Of a stretch of DNA of 64,000 nt, positions 47,820 through 60,775 are shown one piece after another; the stretch's first letter is position 1, and each line of letters starts with the position of its first letter. A program made the translations under genes and the position numbers. The DNA comes from Lucifuga dentata (taxonomy: Eukaryota; Chordata; Actinopteri; Ophidiiformes; Bythitidae): assembly GCA_014773175.1 (NCBI GenBank), contig VXCM01000928.1, positions 1-64,000 of the forward strand, read 5' to 3'. A model generated the notes under the pieces. That model was not told where the DNA came from. It saw only the letters and a program-made list of their open reading frames with translations, and made no database searches.

Positions 47820-49062
47820 GTTAGTGCCTCCTTACCTCTCTGATCTTTTAAGTTGTACACTCCCACGAGATCACAGAGGTCTGCTGACCAGATGATCCTG
47901 GTTGTCCCGAGGACCAGATTAAAGCACAGTGAGTAGCTGCTCCTTAACTGTGGAACAGCCTGCCCCTCCACAGGACCTCCCCAACATTGGACACTTAAAA
48001 TCCACTCAAAAACCCATTTTTATTCTTTGGCTTTTAGACCAGACTGACATTTGATATTGCTTTTACCTGTGTTGTTTTTACTTGTTCCTTGCTTGTTTGT
48101 TTCATTTACCGTATATGCTCGAGTATAAGCCAAATTTTTTATCACCAAATTTCACAACACAAATCGGGGGGTTGGCTTACACATAAAAATTCAAATTTGA
48201 CCCCAGAGAACATTTTCAGGGGTGGAAATACTAACCATTACTACTACCCATGGAAAATAGTTTAAATCATACCTTAGAATGAGATATTTCCTGAAAAAAT
48301 CATCTTATCCAGCACATTTTGCAGCAGCCATTTGCAGTGCCCAGTAAGCTGTTGTGATTGGTCAAAGACAAAAGAAGGGCTCAATCAGCCCTGACCTTAA
48401 TAAAAGTGTTGTTTCATATACCGGTACGGTAACATTATTTGATAGTCTCGTTCAACATCATGTTTTGTACTTTATTAGCAAGAAGCTTGAGATAAGATAC
48501 AACAGAGCAGGATTGGAATAAAGTGTTTGGCGATTCACACAAGGAAGAGGAGTCCAGAAAAGTTAATGTCAGCAAACGTCAGTTACAGTAATCAGCTGCT
48601 GAAATAAATATCATGTTTACCAGTACCAGTACCAGTACCAGTACCGGTACGTGGATTATTTTCAGAAAATCAGAGGAATACTATGATAATACCCAGAAAA
48701 ACAGGTAATTTGCTAAACAAATAAATTGATGGAACAACATCAGGGGGTCGGCTTATATATGGGTTTCCATAAAAATCTAAATTTGCAGGTCAAAATCGGG
48801 AGGTCAGCTTATACACGAGATCGGCTTATACTCAAGTATATAANCTAAATTTGCAGGTCAAAATCGGGAGGTCAGCTTATACACGAGATCGGCTTATACT
48901 CAAGTATATAAGTATATTTACTTATTGCACTGTTTTATTCTTGTCACCCTGGCTGTTATGGCTGCTTCTTTTGTTATTCCTCTTCTTTATGTGCAGCACT
49001 TTGGTCAACATCCGTTGTTTTTAAATGTGCTTATAAATAAAATTGAATTGAATTAGTTACAA
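47820..49062 (+). repeat. truncated LINE 3' end split by a TIR element
   Basis: The part at 47820-48105 resembles the last codons of a LINE ORF2 (a VEQPAPP and LKSTQKPIF-like reading, with frameshifts). The LINE 3' tail, ending AAATAAAATTGAATTGAATT, resumes at 48915-49062. Between them sits the TIR element at 48107-48914. Confidence 0.6.
48107..48914. mobile_element. TIR element of the TATACTCGAGTATAAGCC family, copy 2 (nested)
   Basis: The ends are TACCGTATATGCTCGAG and the complement of TACTTATATACTTGAG, both running into TATAAGCC. The interior shares blocks with copy 1 at 3183-3575 in the other orientation, including the AATTTGCTAAACAAATAAAT and TACCAGTACCAGTACC stretches. Sixty-seven bases are duplicated around the N at 48844 by assembly. 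Confidence 0.75.
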
Positions 49063-50105
49063 ATCAAACATTGCAAATCAAAGATTCTAATGTAGTCCTC
49101 TAAGGAGGGGAGGTGGTGGGCAGGGCCGGCCCTAGCCTTTTTGGGGCCCTAAGCAGAATCTGACTTGCGGCCCCTTACAGCAGCTCAATACTTTGGTCCT
49201 CATTTAGGGAGAATGACGTATTTATGTTATTATATGCAGTAATCCTTTACAAAGGAAAGGATTTACGGATTTACAAATCCGTATGAAGTGAGGAGTAAGC
49301 AACACAGAAAGTCACTAATTGCCTGNGTTTTTGTGGCCATAAACAACCACATAGAGTGTTTATGCCAACGACAGGCCCTGGTGGTGGGCCATGTGCATGC
49401 ATTTGCACACACACACACACACACAGCACCACACACACACCAGCATTTGTCACATGGCACCTATCACACTGCTTATATCAGTGAGTCATGTGGATGGTGA
49501 AACAATCTAAATATAAGTACATATTACATATTAGTGACCCAAATTTCTATAGGAAATGTTAATAGGGGAGCTGAAGAACATCTCTGACATGTTCATTAGA
49601 GATGAAATCAAATTCATGGGGTCATTATTTTTTGAGCAGTCTTGTCTGGTCATTTTCAGACCAGACAAGATATATATATATATATATAATCTCTCCACTG
49701 AGGACGTCTGGTGGACCTAATGATGTCAAAGTTCCTCATTAAGATGAATGTTAATGCTTAACAAGATTGATTCCAGCTAGCCGGTGCCAATGGCTTTCAG
49801 AGGAATGCTAAACATACCAACATGTGCCATTCATGTCAAAAGTAGCAGAATCTTTAAATTCTTCCAAATAGAGAAAACCCACATAAGCTGCCAGATGTTA
49901 CTGCATGCCATCACCAAATGAGGGTTTTACTTTTACCTGGACAGCTTTCCATATGAAGCATTTTATTCTCTGACCCCTCGAGCTGAATATCAAAAGATGG
50001 AGTGTTGACATAATTTACATGAATCAGTCCAGCATCTGTTTCAGCACAAATGTGGGTGGAAATTCAGGAATAGAAATAGCTCTGTGAATGAAGTCATCCC
50101 TCCCT

Positions 50106-50148
<43 letters not shown>

Positions 50149-51390
50149 GTGACTTGGTGCCTTTGTTGTTGCAGTCACAGAACGAAATCACACAAAAACA
50201 TGTCAACTATACATGAGGCTTATGCAATACTGTTATGTAATTGTTTTTTTTGTTCTTCTTCTTCTTCTTCTTCTTCTTCTTCTTCTTCTTCTTCTTCTTC
50301 TTCTTCTTTTTTTTTTTTTNTTTTTTTTTTTTTTTTTACTCTAACTCCCTAATAAATTCACAATTTGGTGCACTTCATTTGTGTTTTTGCAGATATTTCA
50401 ATTTGAATCATGTTGCTTTTTTTTCCCCTTAGACAAGCTCTTTTGAGTTGCGCAAAAGGATGAAAGTGCCTCCTGCATTTAATTTTGCATTATTTTTCAT
50501 TTTACACAAGTATATTGTTTTGCTGTATTTTACTTCCATCCCATAGAGAAAGCATTATAGGCTCTGCCTAAGCACTGCATCAGATGCTGGTCATTCATTA
50601 ATTGTGGGATCCATTAGCATTGAACATTCACTCAACAGAGAAACATATGAATTGCAGTGCATGGACCATCATCATGTAAATGTTCTTTCCTTCCCTCCAA
50701 TCATCCATCCAACCATCCAGCCAGCCAGCCATTTTCTGTTGTTTATCTGGGTCCTGGTCATGGAAGCAACAGGAAAAGCAAAGTAGCCCAGATGTCCCTC
50801 TTTCTAACCATGTCCTCCAGCCCCTCCAAGGAGATTTCAAGTTATTTCCAGACCAGACAGATATATATAATCCCTGCACTGTATTCTGGTTGGTCCCATG
50901 GTCTACTGCCAGGACATGCATGGGATACCTCCCCAGGAAGGCACCCAGGAGGCCTCTGATCAGATGACCACTGCAACCTCCTTCTTTCAACATAAAGGAG
51001 CATCAGTTCTACTCTGAAGCTCCTCACCCTATTCCTAATGGTGAATCCTGACACTGAGGAAACTCCTTTCACCCACTCGTAGCTGTGACCTCATTCTGTC
51101 AGTCACTAATCATAGTTGGGGCATAGACCAACCAGAAAAATGAGGCTATCACTTTACCATATAATACTGGTACAGCACCCACATCATTGCAAATGCTGTT
51201 GAATTCCTATTTAATTAGCATAATTCCAGTTGTAAAAAAAAAAAAAAAAAAAAAACTTTTTACATTTACTTTAGTAGGCTTTACGCTGGTATATCAAAAC
51301 TAAAATTTTATGAAAATACTTGCCTACTTGAGTAGGATATTTCTTTTCCTCTTTCTATCCATACCAACATACACATATAGTCGCTCGTAC
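49063..51390. other. possible terminal syt9 intron or intergenic sequence with simple repeats
   Basis: It holds a CA run (49411-49440), a CT run (50119-50147), a CTT run plus poly-T with an N at 50320 (50256-50337) and poly-A near 51240. The terminal syt9 exon may lie here or further left, but I could not identify it. Confidence 0.4.
50256..50337 (+). repeat. CTT microsatellite and poly-T with N
   Basis: CTT trinucleotides pass into a T homopolymer broken by an N at 50320. Confidence 0.9.
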
Positions 51391-51520
51391 CTCTATGAGT
51401 GGGTGCCAGCGTGCGATGGGTTTGCGTGGATATGTCAGCATCTCACTCCAGTGGTCTCGACCCAGACTCTCTGCTTCGTTGCCCACCCTGCACACCCCGA
51501 TCACTTCATTATGTCCCACC
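51391..51520 (-). CDS. syt9: syt9 exon, end of C2B
   Basis: The acceptor is TCCTACAG. The first base completes the Arg codon, then the exon reads [38 protein letters not shown] and HPLIE. The donor GTACGA is at 51390. Human SYT9 ends only a couple of residues further on, so the missing terminal exon should be tiny in coding content. Read-through into the intron would add about a dozen residues before a stop. Confidence 0.93.
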
Positions 51521-52604
51521 CTGTAGGACATTAAATACAGAAATTAAAGTCCAATAACTGAGCGTATTTCCTATAAACACCATATTGGTTACGTGCAAGC
51601 ATCTAACCAAAACACATTGTTTGTTTGTGTTAAATTAATTTTCTCCCCCATAAAACTTTTTGGAAGATTTTCAAACCTGTTTACATCAGTTTTATGTGGT
51701 AGCTAGACATCTTCTTCTTCTCTGCCTTTATTGGTGCATAACTACCTTTTATGGCAGGTTACGATGAGGAAATGTGTGAAACAGCTGTTTTCTCCCCTTT
51801 TATTTGGTAAACATGGTCAGTCTTTGAGGTAAATATTGCCATTATTAATACTCATTTGTCATTAAAAATATTAAAAGTAGAAGCTAAATGATCTGATTTA
51901 GCATAACTGATAAATGATAAGGGAACATGTTTACATACATTTTGGTTTGTTTGAGTTTTTGTGCCGGGATAATCATTCCAATATCACTGAGATTCATTTA
52001 TATTTGGACTATGCATTTATTAACTTATTGACTGTATCATATTGCCCCAATGTACCTGTCATATATGTGCACCTGCACTACAAAACACTGCTCTACTCTA
52101 CAACGCCACCAGTGGTCAAAAAAAAAAAAAAAAAAAATCTACAGTGCACCTTTAACTTATCTTCCAATGTGGAGTTTGACATATTTGCGTATAGGTAGGT
52201 GATGAACTAACCGATCGTAGTCCATGACAGCTATAAGCAGGCTGATCTGGTCGATGTTTTCAGGAGGAACATCAAACACAATGGCTTCGTTGTACACCGG
52301 GTTCAGAGTGTTACGCTTTGTTGAAGTCTTCCTCTTCTTCAGCCTTCGGCCTTCACACATCAGGGACACTTTCACGTATGGATCTGAAGACGGGTAACGT
52401 GATACTGAACCAGGATGCCAAACTAATTTAACTAAAAACACAAAATCATTTGGACATCATGTATGTGGATAACTGCACCATACCTGAAGCTCCGGTGATG
52501 TCCATGGCTTTGAGATTTCTGGCTTTGATCATGGTGATGGTGAGCCTGCCAGCCGTGGGGAGATAACACAATGAGAACATCAGCTCACCAAGGTCCACAT
52601 TGTC
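51391..52604 (-). CDS. syt9: synaptotagmin-9, C2B-domain exons (partial)
   Basis: Three - strand exons (52484-52604, 52212-52383, 51391-51520) join in frame to 141 codons covering almost the whole C2B domain. The segments [40 protein letters not shown] and VPPENIDQ fit synaptotagmin-9 better than syt3, 6 or 10. Calcium-loop Asp pairs are present (MDITGASD and MDYD), and the fifth ligand position is Glu (GHNE). A polybasic strand (GRRLKKRKT) and the C-terminal WHPL docking motif are also seen. Family role: a vesicle membrane calcium sensor for regulated exocytosis. The transmembrane segment and C2A exons should lie to the right of the window. The last few residues and the stop are probably in a further exon below 51391 that I could not fix. 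Confidence 0.92.
52212..52383 (-). CDS. syt9: syt9 exon, middle of C2B
   Basis: The acceptor is GTCTTCAG. The exon completes the split Asp codon and reads [20 protein letters not shown], then the [18 protein letters not shown] segment, and ends IAVMDYD plus two bases of Arg. The donor is GTTAGT at 52211. It contains the polybasic strand and the two Asp ligands of the third calcium loop. Confidence 0.94.
52484..52604 (-). CDS. syt9: syt9 exon, start of C2B
   Basis: The acceptor is TTTACAG just above 52604. The exon is phase 0 and reads [20 protein letters not shown], then [20 protein letters not shown], ending on the first base of Asp. The donor is GTATGG at 52483. It contains C2B strands 1-2 and the first calcium-binding loop. 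Confidence 0.93.
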
Positions 52605-54607
52605 CTGTAAACAACAAAATGTGACAAAGTAAGATTAGTTTTATTTGTTGTCCTCTCAAATCAACATAGATGAACTGTAATTCAAGGCTATGAGTAAAAT
52701 AGAGATGAGGGAAAGATCTAGTCACGTAAAGTATCACAAAGAACAGTAATTTCATATGTTGTTTATTTCACACCATAGGAACTTTTTCAGGACCTTGGAA
52801 ACTTTCCTTCTTTCCTAGTAAACAACCAGGACCCATTTTGGTCCCACAATAGTTTCTGAAGCATTTTGCAGGTCCTACTCCAGAGTAGGTACTGTCCAAC
52901 ACTTCAGGAACTGTTCAGTCATGAAAATATGGGGGTACATGCTGGTTTTGATGTTGCTGAAATTTGCATTTGCCTGACAGTCATAAAACAGTGATGTGTT
53001 TTCAGGGGTAAGATTAAGAAAGATTTTTCTGCCCTTAGTTCTGCTATGAAGGTACAAAGAAAGGCAGTCTGGGGGAAGGGTTGATGGTCTTCCTGATACT
53101 TGGTCTGTGGTTGCCTCTGCTACTCTTTCAGGTCCTGATTGGTTGGCTCCACCTTCCTCACCAGGCAACTGACCTCACCTGCAGAGGAGCCTATATAAGC
53201 CAGGCTACTTCTCAAATGGCTTTCTCTGCCTCCTGGAGCTTTGCTTTGGGTTAGTTAGATTTGGGTTTCTTTTTCTAAGGCAATGAATAAACAATACAAC
53301 AGAACAATTAGACATCTAGGTTAGAATTTGGGTTCAGAAGGGAAAGAAAGTGAGTTCTGCAAGCCAGAACTGTCACCATTTGGTGAAACAAATGAGCCAG
53401 ACTCCTGCATATCAATGGGTTCATTCAACAGAAGGCACATTTTAATATGTTATGGCTTAACCACTCACCATTCATCACTCGTCATTCATCAGACATGGAT
53501 CATGTCTGTGACACCTACAAAGCAGAATGGAAGCCTATTTAACCAAATCTGCAACATGTAGCAGGTACCATAAATTGGCATTCTGTCTTTCAGAGAAACA
53601 GACATTTATGCCATATTTTGAGCATTTAAATGGTTTACTGGTGAACTTAGCTTTTTGATGCATCTTTCACTGGGATCTGTTCAACGTTGTATGGGAATCT
53701 CTCATCATGTTAAATACCCCACATTTCCTAAGAGAACATCCCAGCCTTTACAGCCTCTCCAGATTTACTCATACGTCAAGCTCTTTTCCCAATTAACACC
53801 TCTGAAAATAACGTGCGATGTTGCAAGAGTGAGTGGTGGTTTATTAGACACAAGCACTCACACGGTTACTTCCAGGGGAAATTCTGCTTTGTAGTTAGAC
53901 TCTTTCTTCCACACATTGGGCTGATACACCATGCTAGAACAAAATTCAAAAATATGAAATAAGGAAATTAATGTAACCTGTATGTACAGTAAATTTGAGG
54001 ATAAAGTTGTCCTCATTTGCAAGTATTTAATTATAGTAAGGGCTTTTACTTCCAGTTCTGTGAACCTCTGTCAATGCAATTTACTGAATTCAGTTGCAAC
54101 ATTTCTTGGTAATACATAAGAAAGACTCATGTAGTGGATCACAAGGTGCTTAAAACACACACATATTATTCCCAAGGCTTTAAGCTTTTACTCAAAATGA
54201 ATCTGCATCATGTTTAATAGACACAGTTGCAGGTGCAAGAACATCAACACAGTTCTACTGTGTTTATGAGCGCTGATATTACAGGGATATCACAGGAGAT
54301 GAAAAATATACCTTCAGGCTCAATGGGATGAAAGACCATGCAGGAGAATGATTTTTCTTCAGCGATAATTCCCCAAACTTTTTATCTATAGTAGCTCACT
54401 CATCCTTGATAATATTCTGAGTAAATGTTGACTGATAAAATGTGAGCCTGGCATATAAGGAAGCGAGCAAATGGTTTAATATTTTTGTGGAATATGATTT
54501 CTTGGGTGGTTTTGCACATTCAATTTAATACTTTATTGCCATTTCGACCAAGGTTGACTGGAATTCAGTGCAGTGCAGCAACAAAAAAATAAACACTGAC
54601 AGACATA
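52605..54607 (-). other. syt9 intron
   Basis: No further syt9 exon was recognised above 52604. A stretch near 52780-53300 includes paired TAGTAAACAACCAGGACC-type blocks and a TATATAAG, and looks like transposon sequence. Nothing else stands out. Confidence 0.5.
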
Positions 54608-55029
54608 CAGTGGGGTCCAAAAGTCTGAGACCACTGTGAAAATGCTTCTATTTTGCATTGTTTTTGAATTTAATACAAGANGGTCCAAAAGTCTGAGACC
54701 ACTGTGAAAATGCTTCTATTTTGCATTGTTTTTGAATTTAATACAAGATTTTTCATTACAAATGACAATATCATGTTAAGAATTTGAGTGAAAAGTTGAA
54801 TCTTTTGAAAAATGTACATGAATTTCAGAATATCTTAGTATTTGGTATGCCCCTCTTTTGCTTTAAGCATGCACTCAAGCTGGTATGAACTCCACATAAC
54901 CTGATGAGCCCGGCATGATTTGACAATGTTCCAAAGAGATTCTTGTGATGTCAGACTTTCTGATTATTTCCAGTTTACATGGAAAAATCACAGATTTTCC
55001 ATGTGGTCTCAGACTTTTGGACCCCACTG
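54608..55029. mobile_element. Tc1/mariner-type MITE, copy 2
   Basis: The ends are CAGTGGGGTCCAAAAGTCTG and its exact complement, flanked by TA on both sides. Sixty-seven bases near the left end are duplicated around the N at 54681 by assembly. The interior matches 36562-36915. Confidence 0.85.
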
Positions 55030-57343
55030 TATATAAAACATACAGTACAGTATATGTCAAACTTATATAGGTTGTATTTGTTTTTTCTTTCTTTTTTTTG
55101 GGGGGGGNAGAGAGAAGAAGAAAACTACTAAGAAACTGTGATAAAATCCCTCCAACATCACTGCCAGAAGTTGAATTTGAAGATTATGTTGAACGTTAAA
55201 CAACAGCAAACGCCTCAGAATTACAGTAGATATTTCTATGTTATTAATCAACCTTTGTACATTTATGTTGTCCATGTAAGTTCTGTCCAATCAATGATTA
55301 CTACACAGGATGTTAGTGATTTTCCATTTGATATTTAGTCTCTGTCACAACCGACCAATTAGCTAAGTAGCATTGTTAAAGGTCAGATATAGAGGTTGTG
55401 CTGGAAAATCATTGTTTCCACTTGTGATCAATAAGTGTTCTTTCTCAGGCTGATTAAGATTAATTGGAGTCAGTCGATACAGGCGACACACATGCATACA
55501 CACATACACACACGGCTGCTGTGTCTCTTGCTTCCATCCAAAATCACTGAAAATCAAATTGGACAAAATGAGTTGATTCATCACAGATGTCAACTACATA
55601 CCCACATACACACATGCACTCATGCGCGCGTGCACACACACACAAACACACACACAGAGAGCTTTGTCCAAGATCAGTGGCATCCTGGCTGTATGATGAA
55701 GTGATTCATCATGCCTGTTGCTATGGTAGAATCCACCTGTGACACTGAAATCATCACTGCTGAGCCTTTGGCGATAATAACATACCATTTATGATGTGTC
55801 CAAGTTCAAACACACACACACACGTGTAAACTTCGGCACAAGTACAGGAATGCACACAAAGACAAGTTATTCTTCTTTCATGCATATGTACATGCACATG
55901 CATAGCGTGCGCACACACACACACACACACACACATTCAACTTTTCAGACTGTAAAGTGCCGGTCACTACTGTTACGAGCACTCAAATCATGCCTGTGGT
56001 TAGGATTATGGTCACTTGTGTTCAGACAATGAAATTAGACTGGTGTTTTAAGGGGTCCCAATAATGTACAGAGAGTGGACAGTCCATCTTCTCCAGTTAT
56101 AAGGCGAGCACCTTCTCTCCCTCAGGAACAGCAATGCTTTATATATGAGCTTCTCCCCTGCTGGATAACCTNCCCCCCCCAGTTTGGCAGTATTAGCCTA
56201 TTGCCCTCTTTCCTACACTAGTGGTATTCTTAGTGTTAATGTCTGCAAACATTAAGATCACATTTCCCATAAGCCTTATTGATTCCTGTCACATTATGGA
56301 TGTTCCTACCACCATTTTTTGTTTTTCATACTGGAAGTATGTAGCACATTCCTCCTGCATTATTCCATGAAACACTGGGTGGAATTCATTAAATAAATCA
56401 TGCTAACTACTAATCTATGCGTGGAAGCATAATGCTGTTGGTTACTTGAATGATCAATCAGAGCAGAGCAGAGTTTCCGGGAGAGGGTAAGCATGCAAAC
56501 AGGCTGTTTTCACTCTATGTACACAATGATGCTGCAGCAAAGAAGAGTGTGAGAATTTTATTTTATTGTTTTTGTATATTAGAGCACAACAAAAGTTTTA
56601 AAATAAACCCTAAATGAAAAGAAAATATGAAACTCTGTAAAGCATCTCTCCATTAATAATTTTATACTTTCTTTTACTTTTTAGTTATTTTGACTTATTT
56701 TTAGTAAAACACACACACTGCTTCGCTGAGATAATGGGTGTTGTTGTTGTCCAGCTAAAAATGTTCAATTCAGTGCTTCAGTAATATTATTTTTTCGCTT
56801 TTTCCAGCTGAATTGAGTTCACTCGCTGCCAAGAGGAGAAATAGCAGGTAGTTTGTTCAGCTCACTTAAACACTGGAGATCCTGTTAAACCATCAGTGAG
56901 AAGCAGTATATCTGCCTGAATGAACATGGTGGAAGTAAATAAATCACTTCCTGGCTGATCTTGGCTCTTTATCTAGACACATCATGGCAGAATCAGACTA
57001 TGTTTGAATGATCATTAATAACTCTTAATAGTACACAGCAAGCGAGTACACACGAGGGTACATATATAAGTAATGGCTATCTGACGTGTGGGCATTCCTT
57101 CATGCCTCGAGTTCATAATAACTACACAGCGTTTGTACCGTTTTATATGTATGTCTGTGCAAATGTGAAACTTTAAAGACATTTTGACATCATTATATAT
57201 TACTCTCTCATTAACCTGAGTATAATCCAGTAGCAAGAAGATCAGAAGATGTTACGTTCAAAGTACATAGATGTATGTATACAATTACATAAAGCACATT
57301 TATATACATTAAATAACTTGCATGCATGCAGACATTTTAACAG

Positions 57344-57378
<35 letters not shown>

Positions 57379-57404
57379 GTTATTATTATTATTATCCAAG
57401 TGCG
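55030..57404 (-). other. syt9 intron, CA-rich
   Basis: It holds a T/G homopolymer with an N at 55108, imperfect CA runs at 55490-55515, 55600-55660 and 55905-55934, an N at 56172 beside a C run, a family C remnant at about 56470-56640, and an ATT run at 57347-57394. Confidence 0.5.
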
Positions 57405-58017
57405 TTAAAAGGATTTTGCATGTTTGAGCCTAATATATTCAATTTTCATACATGTAACATTACTGACAATCATTTCCCAAATCATACTGGAACAGTGCAT
57501 TTAAATTTTTTGTTTTCCTACTTCCAGACCCGCCATTGATTTCAGTTCAATCTGGTACGCTATTAAAATCATCTTGTTGATACTTGAAATGTTCTTGGGA
57601 TAGGTAATCCATCATCATGAACAAGATGTATACTCAGGTTTAGCATGATAAAAAGTGATCTGAAAATGCTTTCTAGTGGTGCATTCAAGTGCTGTAGTGA
57701 AGAACTGACTACAAGCAGCATTTTCAAATAACTCAGTAACTTTCAAATAACTGCTTTTTATTGTGCTTAAATGCTTAAAATTATGTAACTTCAAAATTAA
57801 AACCTGAATACACATGTTGTTTGCAATGATAGATTATCTATCCCAAGAACATTTCAAGTATCAAAAAGTTGATTTTAATAGAACAAACCAATGGCAGTCT
57901 GGAAGGAAGGAAAAAAACATTTTAATTCACCATTTCAGTAGTATGCTTTACGTGTATGAAAACTGAATATATCAGGCTCAAACATGCAAAATGTTTGAGC
58001 CTAATATAGCCTTTTAA
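57405..58017. mobile_element. MITE, family A, strongly fold-back copy
   Basis: The left block TTTTGCATGTTTGAGCCTAA and the right block with its complement bracket a pair of inner inverted blocks (ACTTGAAATGTTCTTGGGAT at about 57580 against ATCCCAAGAACATTTCAAGT at about 57841). Length is 0.6 kb with no coding. Confidence 0.7.
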
Positions 58018-60678
58018 TTCCACTGATGGGAAGCCATAAGAGGAGATACTAGCTATCTGGGAACTGTGAAGTGCTGCAGCATTTATTTAGTATTTTGGAT
58101 GATAACAGTGTTTGGATGTCCCACACTTGGAGGGATATCCAAAACCTGATCAGCCTGGAAGAGTCACAGCCATTACTGTGGTTTTACATTGCTTGGGAAA
58201 TGAGTTTAAACTGATGGTTTTAGCAGATATCCACTGAAGGAGAGTTACACGAAGGCAGATCTACCTGGAAGAGGTTTGATGGGGTCTGTCGGGTGCCAGA
58301 GCAAGGAAGCTAAAGTTTTAAGAGCTTTATGCAGTGCAGTCTGATGAAAGAGAAAAGATAACAGAACTTTCACTTTATATTTAGCGTCTTCATTAAAGTG
58401 AGCAAGAAATGTACGTGGAGCAAGGAGAAGAAGGGGGATGCAACTTTGTCATCTTTAGAAACACTCAAATGGATTACAGAGTCTAACGTATCTTTGCTTC
58501 TGTAATACATTCAGCATCTCCCACTGACTCAATTGACTATCAGTAACTAGAGACTCATATTTCTCATTTAGTCAATAGGGCAAATGGGTGGACAAGGGAT
58601 GGTTATATAGGAACATTTGTCACTGTTAAGAAATGGGAACCTGCTTTACTGAATTAAACACACACACACGATACACACAACTGAATGCAGATTCTGACCC
58701 CATTTATCATGGGCGTAATTACAGGCCAACCAGACTGCAGTCGATAGTATCGACCTCCCCCGGAGAAGCTGCAGGTTTCTCTGTCTCTGAGCTCTTCATT
58801 GCCTTTGTCTCCAAAAAATCTTTAGCTAATAAGAAACAAGGAGCATGTGACAATTTTGTTTTGATCTTCACAATCTTTTCCTATATACAGTAGATGAACA
58901 TTAAATCTACCATTGGATGCCAAGCAGACAAACTAGAAATTAACTGACAGTTTATCACAGCATTTTTTAATTTGCGCCAAGTGAGAAAATGGTGCACTGA
59001 CGTACATTCAATATGCAAATGTGAATATCTCAGGAAACAAGTGGTAGGATACGATCAACTGGGCTGAATTAGAGAGGGCAGTGGGTGCCAGGTTCATAAC
59101 AAGGTGACTATTGAGCAGCAAGTCTGTGGTGCTTCATTTTCCCGTTCAGGTCCAAAACACCAGCAACCTTTGACCTTTTTCAACTCAATGAGCAAACTAC
59201 AAATCAGATCTGATTGATATGACAATTTCTGCAATCCTCTTCTTATAATCAGAGGGACTTTGTTTTTATCCCAGTAGAGAGCTTTTGGTTCCTCGTTGAT
59301 GGATTTACTGAATTAATACTGTGGTTTTTGCATTCATACTAATGTTAAACTCATTAGGTTTTGTATGGCCACATGACAACACAAACTCTGCTGTTTGATA
59401 TAATTAAAACTATCAAAGTATCATATCATGAAAGAGGTCTGCTTTTTCAAGGCAGTCAATTTGACAAGGGAGCCAAAGCACTGAGATCCCTTTATGCTAA
59501 AATGCTAATTAATTAGGAGTATTCATTAATGCTAGCAAAGCATCATGGGACTGCACAACAGAGGACAGAAGCAAAGCAGAGTCAAGCGGGACCCATTCCT
59601 GAGCCAGCAGAGGTACATGAGGTTTCCAGAGGAGAGATTTTAATTACTGCTTCAGTAATTCATACTGTGTGGATTAATAGTGAGGTGCTATAGCTTCAAC
59701 ATCAATCCACACACATATTTAAGTGGAGTCTTACCTCGGCAGGCTTAAGGTTGGTTTATTAAAACACAAACTCACAAAGGGGAATGAGTCATTTTCAAAA
59801 CTGCAAACAATCACTTTCCTAAAGAGCAACTTTTTAGTGTTGCTTTTGATGTGTGTGCTCGAGAAAACACCGCAATAAAGTCTAAGCATTAGATGTTAGG
59901 ATTTTCATAACGTTCGACCCACAGAAGGACTCTCATGTACTTTTCAATGAGAAACCAGCTCAGAAACTGTGTACATTAGGGTCCTGTGCATGTGACCCGG
60001 AAGGTTTAGTGGCTAAATCTGTGCCAGGAGCCATGATTAATGTACTCAAACTACACAGACTACAGGCTGGACCAGTACTGGATCCCTCCCTACTCTGAAG
60101 TCCCAAAGGAGGTAACCTAGTTCTGCTGGGGACTGAGCGAGAGAGAGAGAGAGAGAGAGATGCAAATAGTAGGAAACATAATTTAATGCATAAAGTAGCT
60201 TTTTTTCATGTTTGCATTGTTTAGCCCAGTTATTTGCATTTACATGCACACTCATTAGATCATACTCAGATTAAGACAACCAACCATCATGTAAACAATT
60301 TTTTCTGACTATTGTAGGTTCACTATCTATGTGAACATATTTAACACAGTTATTTGAGTTATTTTTGTTATTATGCACAGTGTGATGGAATTGGTGTTTT
60401 GGCTCAATTGATGTGTTTGTGACTGCAAGTATCAGAACTTCATCCATGAAAAGCAATCAGCACCACCCAAGTTCTATTTGTTCTGTATTTGTCCATGAGC
60501 TAATTATCAAGCAATTAATGTAAATTTATCAATAATCCTTTATATCTCAGTGTAATTATCCACGTATGTACTGTATGCAATGCATTAAGAACTGATTGTT
60601 AAGGATTAGGGCAGGAAGTGGGAGTGGGGGTGGGGATGTGTGTGTGTTTGGTGGTGGTGGTGGTAGGGTGGAGTAGGG
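58018..60678 (-). other. syt9 intron
   Basis: AT-rich sequence with a GA run at 60136-60160 and GGT repeats at 60645-60664. No exon or transposon end was recognised. Confidence 0.5.
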
Positions 60679-60775
60679 CAGGATTCCCCAATTAGTTTTC
60701 CCCAAGGTAAGCATGCCAAGCCAAGGATCCCTGCATACCATCAGACTATATACCAGAATATCAGACTATAAATAC

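Noticed and set aside
53185..53290. TATATAAG with nearby CCAAT-like and AATAAA motifs as a possible promoter
   Set aside because: It lies in an intron within sequence that looks transposon-derived, and no open reading frame or exon follows.
53862..53933. A 72-base - strand candidate exon with good TTCTAG acceptor and GTGAGT donor next to syt9
   Set aside because: The next syt9 exon starts in phase 0, and in that phase the segment contains a stop. The only open phase gives no synaptotagmin-like sequence. It could at most be a poison exon, which needs RNA evidence.
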